44,412 nt of DNA, taken from positions 2,501-46,912 of the forward strand of contig SEYW01000002.1 in NCBI GenBank assembly GCA_004168015.1, given 5' to 3'. A program made the translations under genes and the position numbers. The notes beneath the pieces were generated by a model, which worked only from the letters and a program-made list of their open reading frames with translations, was not told where the DNA came from and ran no database searches. Positions 10,973 to 19,735 of the stretch are shown piece after piece (position 1 is the stretch's first letter; each line of letters begins with the position of its first letter). This DNA comes from Methylolobus aquaticus (GTDB lineage: Bacteria; Pseudomonadota; Gammaproteobacteria; Methylococcales; Methylococcaceae).

Positions 10973-12109
10973 TCAATAGAGCGTGTGCTGATCGTTCAGA
11001 ACTTTCTCGGGCGTCACGCTGCCCCAGAGCACCTTGTAGACCCATCGGGTATAGGTCAGCACGATCGGCAGGAATACCACGGTGATCCAGAACGCCAGGG
11101 CCAGCGTAAACTGGCTGGAACTCGCATCCCATATCGTCAGGCTGTGCCCCGGGTGGCTCGATGAGATCAGCAGGTAGGGGAAGAGTCCGAACCCCAGAGA
11201 CAACAGCATGCCGCTGATCCCGAGTGAGCTGAACACGAACGCGAGGCCCGTGTTGCGCGTGATCGCCGTCCTCCAGGCCAACAACAGTCCGCCGAACCCG
11301 ATGGCCGGAGCGGCAAACATCCACGGGTGCGCCGCGAATTGATCCAGCCAGGTGTGCGCAGTCGTGACCGTCTTCGCGAGCGGATTCGATGCGGCGTCCG
11401 TGCCCGGCATCGTCGCGATCTCCGGCAGAGACATTCCGTACGCCACCCACAGCGTGGCCAGCGCGAGCGTGGCCAGCAGCGCCGGGCCGATGACCCGCAC
11501 CAGGTTGAGGGCACGCTCGTGCAACCCACCCTCGGTGCGGAGTTTCAGATAGATCGCGCCGTGGAACAGACACAACAGCAATCCGACGACGCCGCACAGC
11601 AGAGCGAACGGATTCAGCAACCCGAAAAAGCTGCCGCTGTAGTAAGGGCGCAAGTCACTATCGAAGTGGAAGGGCAGTCCCTGAACGAGATTACCGACCA
11701 GCACGCCCAACAGGATGGGAGGCACCGCGCCGCCGATGAACAACCCCCAATCCCAGGCATTGCGCCAGCGCGGATCCTCCAGCTTGCTGCGGTAATCGAA
11801 GCCGGCGGGACGGAAAAACAGCGCGAACAGCACCAGGAGCATCGCGATGTAGAGGCCCGAAAACAGGGTCGCATAGACCAACGGCCACACCGCGAACAGC
11901 GCGCCGCCGAGCAGAACCAGCCAGACCTGATTACCTTCCCAGGTGCCGCCGATGGTGTTGATGACCGCGCGGCGCTCGAGATCGTTGCGGCCGACGAAGG
12001 GCAACAACGCTCCGATACCGAAATCGAAGCCGGATGTCAGCGTGAAGGCGATGATCACGACGCCGGTGAAGATCCACCAGATCACGCGCAAGATTTCATA
12101 GTCGAACAT
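10973..12109 (-). CDS. cydB: Cytochrome bd ubiquinol oxidase subunit II
   Basis: A 378-residue polytopic membrane protein, almost the same length as E. coli CydB (379). It starts MFDYEILRVIWWIFTGVVII and continues with the typical TSGFDFGIGALLPFVGRNDLERRAVINTIGGTWEGNQVWLV region. With CydA it forms the haem b558/b595/d quinol oxidase that reduces O2 at high affinity without pumping protons. It follows cydA after a 27-bp gap, with GGAGA 5-6 nt before the ATG. No truncation is seen. A long open frame on the opposite strand is a shadow. Confidence 0.97.
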   Translation of the reverse strand: MFDYEILRVIWWIFTGVVIIAFTLTSGFDFGIGALLPFVGRNDLERRAVINTIGGTWEGNQVWLVLLGGALFAVWPLVYATLFSGLYIAMLLVLFALFFRPAGFDYRSKLEDPRWRNAWDWGLFIGGAVPPILLGVLVGNLVQGLPFHFDSDLRPYYSGSFFGLLNPFALLCGVVGLLLCLFHGAIYLKLRTEGGLHERALNLVRVIGPALLATLALATLWVAYGMSLPEIATMPGTDAASNPLAKTVTTAHTWLDQFAAHPWMFAAPAIGFGGLLLAWRTAITRNTGLAFVFSSLGISGMLLSLGFGLFPYLLISSSHPGHSLTIWDASSSQFTLALAFWITVVFLPIVLTYTRWVYKVLWGSVTPEKVLNDQHTLY

Positions 12110-12136
12110 GGTCGTCTCCAGAGTTGCGGGATCGGC

Positions 12137-13708
12137 TCACAGCGCCGGCGCGGCGGCCTTGGTTTCGAAGTGGTAGCGGCCCGTGTGGAGGCTGCTAGGC
12201 CCGAGCCGGATGTACTTGATCATCAGGTACATCTCGATCACCAAGAGCGCCGTATAGAAGAACAGGAACCCGCCGATACTGAACCAGAGCTGCTCCGTGC
12301 TGATACTGGACACTGACATTGATGTTGGCAGCACGCCGGAAATGGTCCATGGCTGGCGCCCGTATTCGGCGACGAACCAGCCGGCCTCGGACGCTATCCA
12401 CGGCAGCGGGATGCACCAAACTGCCAGTCGCAGCAGCCAACGCTTCTGGTCGGCAACCCGGGTCGCGCAGTAATAGAACGACATGGCGAACACGAACAGC
12501 ATCGTAAAGCCGGCGGCGACCATCAATCGGAAGACCCAGAACATGGGTGCGACCCGGGGAATGGTATCGGCGGCTGCCTTACGGATCATCTCTTCTGAGG
12601 CATTGGCCGGCTCTTCGGTGTACTTCTTCAGCAGCAGTCCATAGCCCAGGTCGACCTTGTGCTGGTCGAAACGCGCCCGGGTTGCTTCGCTCTTGTCGCC
12701 CGCGCGCAGCTTGGCGAGTTCGCCATAGGCGATCATCCCATTTCGGATGCGGCGCGTACTGTCCTCGCGCAGATCCTTGATCCCGAGGACTGGTTCGTCG
12801 ATCGAACGGGTGGCGATCAGGCCGAGTGCATAGGGGATCTTGAGGGCGAGGTGCGTCTTCTCCGCGTCTTGGTCGGGGAAGCCGATGACCGTGAAGCTGG
12901 CCGGCGGCTCATGGGTCTCCCATTCGGCCTCGATCGCGGCGAGCTTGATGCGCTGCGTCTCGCCCGAGGTATAGCCGCTCTCGTCGCCCAGCACGATCAC
13001 CGATAGCACCGACGCCAGACCGAAGCCGGCCGCGACTGAAAACGAGCGCCGTGCGAAACCGAGGTCACGCCGCTGCAGCAGATACCACGCGCTGATGCCG
13101 AGTACGAACATCGACCCGGTGACGTAACCGGCCGCTACGGTATGCACGAACTTGACCTGTGCGACCGGATTAAAGAACACGTCGGCGAAGGACTGCATTT
13201 CCATGCGCAGCGTCTCGTAATTGAAGGCTGACCCGACCGGGTGCTGCATCCAGCCATTTGCGATCAGAATCCACAGCGCCGAAAAGCTGGTGCCGAATGC
13301 GACGGCCCAGGTCACGGCGAGGTGCTGAACCTTGCTGAGGCGGTCCCAGCCGAAGAAGAACAGTCCAACGAGCGTGGATTCCAGGAAGAACGCCATCCAG
13401 CCTTCGCTCGCCAGAATCGGACCGAAGATGTCGCCGACATAGTGCGAGTAATAGGCCCAGTTGGTGCCGAACTGGAATTCCAGCGTGATGCCCGTTGTGA
13501 CGCCCATCGCGAAGTTGATGCCGAACAGCTTGCCCCAGAATTTCGTCATGTCCTTGTAGACCGGCTTGCCGGTCATCACGTAGACCGACTCCATGATCGC
13601 CAGAATGAAGCTCATGCCCAGCGTCAGCGGCACGAACAGGAAGTGGTACATGGCCGTGAGGCCGAACTGCAGCCGGGAAAGACTGACGATCTCGTCGCCG
13701 ATGATCAT
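12137..13708 (-). CDS. cydA: Cytochrome bd ubiquinol oxidase subunit I (long Q-loop type)
   Basis: A 523-residue subunit, very close to E. coli CydA over its whole length. H22 in TAMYHFLF corresponds to the haem ligand H19 of E. coli, and the second His lies in AQVKFVHTVAAGYVTG (E. coli H186). GDESGY, the Q-loop block KLAAIEAEWET, and GWFVAEYGRQPW are also present. The extended Q-loop marks it as the L subfamily. It oxidises quinol at the periplasmic side of the inner membrane and donates to haem d. The start ATG overlaps the stop of cydP by 4 bp (ATGA), and AAGGAGA precedes it, so translation is coupled. Confidence 0.97.
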   Translation of the reverse strand: MIIGDEIVSLSRLQFGLTAMYHFLFVPLTLGMSFILAIMESVYVMTGKPVYKDMTKFWGKLFGINFAMGVTTGITLEFQFGTNWAYYSHYVGDIFGPILASEGWMAFFLESTLVGLFFFGWDRLSKVQHLAVTWAVAFGTSFSALWILIANGWMQHPVGSAFNYETLRMEMQSFADVFFNPVAQVKFVHTVAAGYVTGSMFVLGISAWYLLQRRDLGFARRSFSVAAGFGLASVLSVIVLGDESGYTSGETQRIKLAAIEAEWETHEPPASFTVIGFPDQDAEKTHLALKIPYALGLIATRSIDEPVLGIKDLREDSTRRIRNGMIAYGELAKLRAGDKSEATRARFDQHKVDLGYGLLLKKYTEEPANASEEMIRKAAADTIPRVAPMFWVFRLMVAAGFTMLFVFAMSFYYCATRVADQKRWLLRLAVWCIPLPWIASEAGWFVAEYGRQPWTISGVLPTSMSVSSISTEQLWFSIGGFLFFYTALLVIEMYLMIKYIRLGPSSLHTGRYHFETKAAAPAL

Positions 13709-13950
13709 GGCGATTCTCCTTGAGTGGCCGAGGTGTTGGGGTGGGAAAACAAGTCGCTTCGGGACGGCTTAGGGTGATCCGGGGCCGGGCGAAAAAAGGC
13801 GAACCATAGCAAACCGAGTACCAACGCCTTGAAGGTAAGGGCCAGTGTCAGTTCCAGCTTGAGCCGGCTCCGGCGCGGAGATCCGGTGCCGGATGACTGC
13901 TGCGAATCGGGTGACGGCGGCGATACATCCTTCTGCCGCTGGGGCTTCAT
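13705..13950 (-). CDS. cydP: Cytochrome bd accessory small subunit CydP
   Basis: An 81-residue protein with a proline/serine-rich cytoplasmic head, one transmembrane helix (about residues 33-54, LELTLALTFKALVLGLLWFAFF) and a short tail. The K-A-L-V-L-G-L-L-W-F-A-F-F pattern and the position immediately upstream of cydA match the small family annotated as putative cytochrome oxidase subunit CydP. It is the first gene of the operon cydP-cydA-cydB-cydX and overlaps cydA by 4 bp. AAGGA lies about 10 nt before the ATG. Its biochemical role is not established. Confidence 0.8.
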   Translation of the reverse strand: MKPQRQKDVSPPSPDSQQSSGTGSPRRSRLKLELTLALTFKALVLGLLWFAFFRPAPDHPKPSRSDLFSHPNTSATQGESP

Positions 13951-14103
13951 CGAAATGTATTCCTTGGTTCGATTGTCAACCTAGCGTGCATCCGTCACGC
14001 CGTCGTGGTCAAGTCTTTCGAAAAAAGGCCCTCCTTGGCCAAAAGGGGAAATACGCTGCCGAGCCATGGCGCGTCCGTCCCAGGGACGCGATCGCTCCGG
14101 CGC

Positions 14104-14808
14104 TCAGCCATGTCGGAGGCCCGCCTCCATGCCGCAGGCCTGATTCGCCGGCAGGGCTTGATCAATGAATTTCGGATAGGGAAGGTCGAGTTGCTCCATG
14201 ATCTGAATGAACTCATCCCGCGTTCGTGTGCCCCCGAGTCGTGGGTTGCGATCGCGCTCTTGGCGTATTGTCGAGACGGTGTTGCCGCTGTAGTCATGCC
14301 CGGGATAGACCAGCGTGTCCGGAGGCAAGCTGAAGAGTTTCTCGTGGATGCTGTCGTAAAGCCGACCGGCATCGCCCTCCTGAAAGTCTGTGCGGCCACA
14401 GCCGCCGATGAACAGCGAATCGCCGGTAAATACCCGGTCATTCATGACGAAACTGATGCAACCGGAGGTGTGTCCCGGGGTATGGCGCACGCGGAATTCG
14501 AGGTCGCCAATCTGCATCAGGACCCCGTCGGTGACCAGAAGATCGGCGCACATTGCGCCAGCATCCCGGTGCACAACACTCTTGCTGCCCAGGCGTTCAC
14601 GCAACAGCCCGGAGCCGGTGATATGGTCCGCGTGCACATGCGTCTCCATCGTGTAGATCAGTTCGAGCTCAAGTTCGTCGAGTTGCTTGCAATAGCCATC
14701 GACCTCGCTCGCCACTGGATCGATCAGAACGGCGCGACGGGTACGCTTGCAGCCGAGCAGATAAGTGTACGTGCAGGTTTCGGGCTCGAAGAGTTGATGG
14801 AAGATCAT
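14104..14808 (-). CDS. ETHE1-like persulfide dioxygenase (MBL fold)
   Basis: A 234-residue metallo-beta-lactamase-fold protein of the ETHE1 group, which oxidises glutathione persulfide to sulfite and glutathione with a mononuclear iron. Visible ligands are H57 in THVHADH, H113 in TPGHTSG and D130 in FTGDSLFIGGCGRTDFQEGD. The latter segment, with GRTDFQ, is the hallmark separating ETHE1 from glyoxalase II, and YPGHDYSG follows (H171). Length fits the family (about 230-250). Here it would detoxify sulfide-derived sulfane sulfur in the cytoplasm. It stands as a single gene between the cyd operon and the sterol cluster, with an inverted repeat in its upstream region that may be an operator. Confidence 0.9.
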   Translation of the reverse strand: MIFHQLFEPETCTYTYLLGCKRTRRAVLIDPVASEVDGYCKQLDELELELIYTMETHVHADHITGSGLLRERLGSKSVVHRDAGAMCADLLVTDGVLMQIGDLEFRVRHTPGHTSGCISFVMNDRVFTGDSLFIGGCGRTDFQEGDAGRLYDSIHEKLFSLPPDTLVYPGHDYSGNTVSTIRQERDRNPRLGGTRTRDEFIQIMEQLDLPYPKFIDQALPANQACGMEAGLRHG

Positions 14809-15393
14809 GGTCGGAGGCTCTCTGGCTCGTCTAAGCGCATTAGGACATTTTAATGCACTAACGCAAACAACATACCAGGATCAGGGTCATCAAGGGAAGA
14901 ACCGCGGGAGAGCAGGGGGGGCGGGACAAGGGCCGTCGCCGATCAGGCCCAAGGCGGCCCGAAGCTAGTGTCTCAGCCGCTGGCGAGGGCCTGATGCCAA
15001 CGCCTTGAGTCCTGGTTTGCTGGCGCGGACCGGCGGTCGTGGTGATGAACTCGGTCCCGCGCCGTTGGCCTTTGTGATTCAGTAATGTCTCAACTGATGC
15101 ACGACTGAAACATCGATGCAGCCGTGAAGCGCGTCACGGCAATGAGCCGGCGGGGTTTGCGGAAACGCCGTCAAAATGCCCCACTCTGGCACGACACGGT
15201 GTGTCGCGCAGCGCTTAGCCAGCGCAGTGATGGACGATCGGGAGCGGTGTACCGGACGGCGCAGCCTTTGCCCCGTTTTCGGCGAGGTTCATTACAGAGC
15301 ATCGGTTCCGCCCGCTATGCGGGCGACCCCGACGGGTTGCCGAATCGCGCTCCCGACCTCGGCAGCGACCCGGCTTCCGACGAGAGTTTCGGG
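14809..15393. other. Intergenic region between persulfide dioxygenase and sterol cluster
   Basis: About 585 bp upstream of the dioxygenase gene and downstream of the epoxidase-like gene. It holds the dyad at 14837-14856 and a perfect 7-bp hairpin (GCCGTGA/TCACGGC, loop AGCGCG) at 15121-15140. The hairpin lies beyond the end of the sterol genes and may act as a terminator, though no T tract follows. Plus-strand open frames here are not convincing. No RNA gene was recognised. Confidence 0.45.
14837..14856. promoter_or_regulatory. Inverted repeat upstream of the persulfide dioxygenase gene
   Basis: GCATTA and TAATGC form a perfect 6-bp dyad around the 8-nt spacer GGACATTT, centred about 38 bp before the start codon in an otherwise AT-rich patch. 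The position would cover a promoter. A sulfide- or persulfide-responsive repressor is the natural guess for a gene of this kind, but no regulator gene lies beside it. Confidence 0.35.
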
Positions 15394-16752
15394 CTACTCG
15401 GGAAGCGCGTAGCGCTCGCGGATCCACTGTCCGATAACCGTGCGCTGAAAGCCCAAGCTCTTGGCCAGCAATCGGAATACGCCGAGATTCCAGTCCGCGA
15501 TGGAACGCTGTCTGTGCCATTGCGGAATCAGCCGGATCGCATGCAGCACGACCGTCAGATACTGTGTGGCCAGCGACAGAACGCTGCTGTCGAGCGTTGA
15601 CAAGAGTGCCATTGACCTGCGCCGGCCCGTAGGGCTGGATCGCCAGTAGGAAAAGATGCATTCGCTGAGCAACTGCGCTTCCGGTGTCTGAGCCAGGAAG
15701 GCTTCGCGCAATTCCTCGGCCAGTGTGCGCCGCGTAAGCTGCAAGCGATTGCCGAGTCGCGCATAGCGCTTAAGGGCGGCGGGAATATCCATGCCGGTCT
15801 CACGCAGTGCATCGCGCAGGATCAGCGCATCCTTGACGGCTGCGGTGATGCCGGATGCAGTCAGTGGATGGCAGCAGCCGCGCGCATCGCCGATCAGCGC
15901 CACATTGCCGCGCGTGCTGGCTTCGGGAACGATGCAGAAATTCGGCGCGGCGAGGGGTTTGCCGGCCGCCAGCACTGCCTCGATGTCGCGTCGGAAATCC
16001 TCGGGGAAGTTTTTCAACTGGGTTCGGATCGACTCCTTCGCGTCGGCATCACGCAGGATCTCAAACATCACGCGAGCCCGCCCGCGGCCGATCGCATAGG
16101 CATAGGAGACACCCGCCGGGCTTAGGAAAATATTGCCAAAGCCCGTGTGTGGCAAATTCTCGTCGTTGACTTCCAGCCCCATCATCGCGGAATAGCGCTG
16201 CGTCGCGTGGGACATACCAATCAGCTTGCGGACCTGGGACAGGGGCCCGTCCGCTGCGATCAGGAGTTTGGCGCGCACTCGGGTATCGCCCGTGTCGTCG
16301 CGGACGACGGCCGTAAAGGTATCCCCGTTCTGGGTCTCCATCGCGGTGACCCGCGCATTGGTCCGAATCGATACGCCGGGCAGGGTGCCGACCTTTTCGA
16401 GCAGTCGTTCCTTGAGGAAACGGTGCTCGACCACCAGTCCCGATACCTTCGCATCCGACCGATCGCTGTACGGCAGGACCTCCGCGTCCGGCGCGCCACG
16501 CTGCGACTCCCGAAAAATGGCGAAACCATCCACCGGGACGCCTTCCTCGCGAATGACGTCGAGCAGTCCCAGCTCACCGAGTCCGTCGACGCCCGGCGGA
16601 TGGATCAATTCGCCCGCCAGCCGCCGACCATGGGCCGGGCCGGGCTCGATGATCTGAATCGTCAGTCCGAGTTGGGCCAAGGCTGCCGCAGCCGCGGAAC
16701 CCGCCACGCCCCCCCCGGCGATGAGTACGTCGACGTCGGCCAGATCATTCAT
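15394..16752 (-). CDS. Squalene-epoxidase-like FAD monooxygenase
   Basis: A 452-residue FAD-dependent monooxygenase. It has the Rossmann dinucleotide motif G13-G-G-V-A-G18 near the N terminus, the D168-G169 motif in LLIAADGPLSQVRK, and a C-terminal FAD motif G288-D289 followed by HPLTASGIT. The last resembles the GDA...RHPLTGGGMT signature of squalene monooxygenase more than the UbiH pattern. It is proposed to convert squalene to 2,3-oxidosqualene. Context supports this: its start ATG overlaps the oxidosqualene cyclase stop by 8 bp, so substrate maker and user are translationally coupled. The start at 16752 is chosen because AGAGG lies upstream and the Rossmann fold begins at once; the frame stays open further up only by running into the cyclase gene. 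A hydrophobic C-terminal region suggests membrane association. A generic aromatic hydroxylase or geranylgeranyl-reductase-like enzyme is a less likely alternative. Confidence 0.82.
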   Translation of the reverse strand: MNDLADVDVLIAGGGVAGSAAAAALAQLGLTIQIIEPGPAHGRRLAGELIHPPGVDGLGELGLLDVIREEGVPVDGFAIFRESQRGAPDAEVLPYSDRSDAKVSGLVVEHRFLKERLLEKVGTLPGVSIRTNARVTAMETQNGDTFTAVVRDDTGDTRVRAKLLIAADGPLSQVRKLIGMSHATQRYSAMMGLEVNDENLPHTGFGNIFLSPAGVSYAYAIGRGRARVMFEILRDADAKESIRTQLKNFPEDFRRDIEAVLAAGKPLAAPNFCIVPEASTRGNVALIGDARGCCHPLTASGITAAVKDALILRDALRETGMDIPAALKRYARLGNRLQLTRRTLAEELREAFLAQTPEAQLLSECIFSYWRSSPTGRRRSMALLSTLDSSVLSLATQYLTVVLHAIRLIPQWHRQRSIADWNLGVFRLLAKSLGFQRTVIGQWIRERYALPE

Positions 16753-18796
16753 AGGCAACCTCTTGAACATGCTTTTGAGTTCTTTTTTGGGGGGCAAGGC
16801 GCTCCGGAGGCAGCGCGGCAGCGCTGAGCCGGTCATGGCGCGCAAGGGCCCACGCCGGGAAATAGGTGTGATAAAGGCGGTAATCGAGCATAGCGGCGCC
16901 GAAGAAGACGCCATTGACGGCCTGCCGTGGCCAGTCACCGTCAGCTTGTTGCTGGCTTCTGAGCCACTCGACGCCTCGCCGGATTGCGGGATCATCGGGT
17001 GTGGCGCACTCCAGCAAGGCCAGCAGCGCCCAGGCCGTCATGACCACCTGACTTCGCGCGTGCTCGACGTATCGGCCTTCCAGGCAACTCGTGTAGTGCT
17101 CGCCCCAGCCGCCGTCATCGCGCTGCTTCTCCCTGAGCCAGCGCCCGCAGCGCAGCAATGCCGGATCTGCGACCGGTACTCCCGCGGTGCGCAGGCCTTT
17201 CACCACATGGAAAATGGCATAGGTGTAATTGATGCCCCAGAACCCGGGGTAGGATCCATCGGGGTGCTGGCAGCTCCGCAGCAGAATGATAGCCCGTTCG
17301 ATGGCACGGTCGATCGCGCCATTCGGCAGGTCTGCATGGGATCGGCGGTAGTGTGACAGGGCGGCTAGCGATGACGCGGTGCACTCGATGTAAGACAGCT
17401 CTGTCATGCACTGGCCGAACATTTCGGACGGGTTGATCATTTCGAGCAGGCGTCCGGCGCGGCGTCTCTCGTACGTGCCGAAACCGCCGTCGGCATTTTG
17501 CCGCGACAGGATGAACTGCACTGCCTGCAGGAGACGCGTCTCATCGAGCCGCGGAATCGCGTCGTAGGCCGGATGATCGTAAAGCGTCAGCAGCGCGCTG
17601 AGTGCCTCGGCCGTGCAGTCGCTGACCGGCCAGCGGTGTTCGCCGTCGGAGAAGCACCATCCACCGAGCGATAGATCGCGCCAGCCTTCCCGATACCCGT
17701 CCAGCTCCTCCGTCATCTGTGCTTTGTCGAGGAACGCGTGAGCCTTGCTCAGTGCTCCTGTCAGGCCCGGCGTCGTCACCGGCGCCTCAGTCAGTGCCTG
17801 AACCACGAACGCCGTGTCCCAGGTGTTCGAGCGTGCGCCGACATAGCGGATGCCTTCATCGCGGTCCTGCCAACGCCAGGCCTCGGCGCCTTCGAGGCTC
17901 GGTAGCAGATCAGGATGGTGCGGGTCGTGCGCGAAGATTGCCAGACAGTCGAGCAGGCCATTGACCGGAGAAATGCCCTGATACCGGCTGCTGCGTTGTT
18001 CGTACAGGATCCGATCGAAGCACACGTCGAGGCCCCGACGGCGCCAGGCCGCGATCGGCCGTCGTTCATACCAGGCCAGCACGTCGTAGATTTTTCGCAG
18101 CACGGGGCTGATCGGGACATAGACGTCGCTGGCAGCGAGTGTATGGCGCAGCGCATCGAAGTCGATCTGGTCGTAGGGCTGGTCGTACAATTCCTCGCGC
18201 AACGCGTCTCGCATCCCGTCGGGCAACGTCGCGACGAAACGCACGCCGAAAAGATAGGCGATGCCCAGATAGATCTGGCGCGTATGACAGTAATAGCGGC
18301 GAGGGTGGAACGGGAGCCACTGCGGCAACAGGAACAGTTCGGGCGGAATCGAGTTGAGGCCGCGGTATTCGTACAGCCCCAGCATGGCCAGCCAGAACTT
18401 ACCCCAGGTCGGGATACCTTTGACGCCGTCAGGCTGCGACGCAAGCCAGCGGCGTGCGCTGACCAGCATGGGCGTGTCCGGTGGCAAGCCGAGCAGGCGT
18501 AGCGCCACATACGCCAGTGTCGTGAAAAAGACATAGCCCGGCGACTCGGGGTGCATGCCCCACGAGCCGTCATCATGTTGATAACGCTGGAAGTAAGTGA
18601 TGATCCCCGGCCGGTCCGCGTCCGGATAGGGTCTACCCACGACGCGGCGGACGATGATCGCCTGGGCCAGGATCATCGTGCACCAAACCATCTCGCCCTC
18701 CCAGTCGCCGTCTGGCTTCTGGATTTGCAGCAGGCGCGTCAAGCCGCGCTCGGTCGCTGCACTCGCGTTGGGGAGGGAGTCAATGGCGATATTCAA
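16745..18796 (-). CDS. Oxidosqualene cyclase (lanosterol-synthase-like)
   Basis: A 683-residue triterpene cyclase with several QW repeats (for example QKPDGDWEGE, QHDDGSWG, QNADGGFGTYE, QRDDGGWGE, QQADGDWP). The catalytic motif is D393-C-T-A-E397, diagnostic of oxidosqualene cyclases; squalene-hopene cyclases have DxDD. NPSEMFGQCMTELSYIECTAS and YHTYFPAWALARHDR are also oxidosqualene-cyclase signatures. V391 stands where lanosterol synthases have Val and cycloartenol synthases Ile, so lanosterol is the expected product; H387 is shared with cycloartenol synthases. The enzyme is a monotopic inner-membrane protein in this family. The start is TTG at 18796: an in-frame TGA lies 12 bp upstream and no ATG precedes the first QW motif. 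The downstream gene overlaps by 8 bp. Confidence 0.93.
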   Translation of the reverse strand: MNIAIDSLPNASAATERGLTRLLQIQKPDGDWEGEMVWCTMILAQAIIVRRVVGRPYPDADRPGIITYFQRYQHDDGSWGMHPESPGYVFFTTLAYVALRLLGLPPDTPMLVSARRWLASQPDGVKGIPTWGKFWLAMLGLYEYRGLNSIPPELFLLPQWLPFHPRRYYCHTRQIYLGIAYLFGVRFVATLPDGMRDALREELYDQPYDQIDFDALRHTLAASDVYVPISPVLRKIYDVLAWYERRPIAAWRRRGLDVCFDRILYEQRSSRYQGISPVNGLLDCLAIFAHDPHHPDLLPSLEGAEAWRWQDRDEGIRYVGARSNTWDTAFVVQALTEAPVTTPGLTGALSKAHAFLDKAQMTEELDGYREGWRDLSLGGWCFSDGEHRWPVSDCTAEALSALLTLYDHPAYDAIPRLDETRLLQAVQFILSRQNADGGFGTYERRRAGRLLEMINPSEMFGQCMTELSYIECTASSLAALSHYRRSHADLPNGAIDRAIERAIILLRSCQHPDGSYPGFWGINYTYAIFHVVKGLRTAGVPVADPALLRCGRWLREKQRDDGGWGEHYTSCLEGRYVEHARSQVVMTAWALLALLECATPDDPAIRRGVEWLRSQQQADGDWPRQAVNGVFFGAAMLDYRLYHTYFPAWALARHDRLSAAALPPERLAPQKRTQKHVQEVAYE

Positions 18797-19069
18797 TCTA
18801 GGGTCTCACAAGATCAGATGCCACCGGTCAATGCAGGCTAACGACCATCTTCCGCCGGACGGCGACAAGCCGGGCAACGCAAGCAAAATCGTAACAAATT
18901 CAACACAAACAGTTCCAATACTACCACACGGTCGCTGGGTGTGATATGTGCAATTCGACACATGTTGCGCCAATGTCCACATCTGGACGCTTCCGGCGAA
19001 CCGACCCCGGTGGCCGTCGGCTCTCTGCCGCCGTAACGGATCGCGGTTGCCGCGAAGCTGACGCTGTGC
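18797..19069. other. Gap upstream of the cyclase gene with AT-rich promoter-like patch
   Basis: About 270 bp between the NTF2-like gene and the cyclase gene, both on the minus strand. Around 18890-18930 the sequence is much richer in A and T than its surroundings. On the minus strand it contains TTGGAA and, 19 bp later, TACGAT, a poor but possible promoter. This suggests that cyclase plus epoxidase form their own transcription unit separate from the upstream sterol genes. Confidence 0.35.
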
Positions 19070-19672
19070 TCAGGACCCCAGTGCAACGATGCGAGCCATT
19101 GCCAGCAGCCCCTTCAGGCGCCGACCGAGGCCGGGTGCGTGGCCGATGGGTTGTACCCCGGCCAGTTGCTCGCCGCGGGCCAGGCGCTTGATCCGGTCCT
19201 TGACCGACGGATCCAGCTGCCCATCGGCTGCGAGCTCCATGAACAGTGCCTTGACGTTGCCCAGATCGAAGAAGTCGCTCTGCCAGTTCCACTGGTAGTT
19301 ACCGCCGTAGCGGAACCACGAGCCACCCAGACCGGCCACCTGATACGGAGTGCCATCAGGGCGTTTGACCGGGGCGACCTGACGCCAAAAGCCGACGACT
19401 TCGCCCTGCTGTTCGTCGATCAGGATCCTGTCGTAGGGGTATTGCCACTCCTCGAAGCCTTTCATGTGTACGCCGAGGGCCCAGTCCTCGATCTGCTGGC
19501 GACCCCGCGCGACGAATTCCTGATTGGGTCCCATGTTCCAGCGATACTCGGCGTCCTCGGTGTACATCGCACCGAGGTTCTTGATCCAGTCGCCCTCCTT
19601 TTCCGACTGGCGGTTGGCTGACAGCCAGCGTTCAACCATGGCTTCGAGTTCTCGGCGGGGATAAGCAGGCAT
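19070..19672 (-). CDS. NTF2-like / SnoaL-like protein in the sterol cluster
   Basis: A 200-residue protein whose first about 130 residues look like an NTF2-like (SnoaL/ketosteroid-isomerase-type) cone fold: an N-terminal helix (ELEAMVERWLSANRQSEKEGDW), then LGAMYTEDAEYRWNMGPNQEFVARGRQQIEDWALG, then beta strands rich in Trp and Tyr (EVVGFWRQVAP, GGSWFRYGGNYQWNWQSDFFD). The C-terminal 60 residues are helical and basic. No signal peptide is present. The fold family includes delta-5-3-ketosteroid isomerase and polyketide cyclases, and also many non-enzymatic binders. It starts 63 bp after the C-24 reductase stop, so cotranscription with it is likely. An isomerase, or a carrier of sterol intermediates, would fit the cluster, but no catalytic residue can be assigned from sequence alone. 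Confidence 0.65.
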   Translation of the reverse strand: MPAYPRRELEAMVERWLSANRQSEKEGDWIKNLGAMYTEDAEYRWNMGPNQEFVARGRQQIEDWALGVHMKGFEEWQYPYDRILIDEQQGEVVGFWRQVAPVKRPDGTPYQVAGLGGSWFRYGGNYQWNWQSDFFDLGNVKALFMELAADGQLDPSVKDRIKRLARGEQLAGVQPIGHAPGLGRRLKGLLAMARIVALGS

Positions 19673-19735
19673 ATGAGCGTTCCGGGTCTGGAAGTTGATT
19701 CAGGGGACGAGCGATCCGCGCGATCGTGCGGTGGC

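Noticed and set aside
15124..15600. 158-codon plus-strand frame downstream of the epoxidase-like gene
   Set aside because: Its second half is antisense to the epoxidase coding region and no ribosome binding site or homology supports it.
16745..18796. Squalene-hopene cyclase and hopanoid pathway
   Set aside because: The catalytic motif is DCTAE and the neighbours are an epoxidase-like enzyme, CYP51 and DHCR24. No hpn genes are present.
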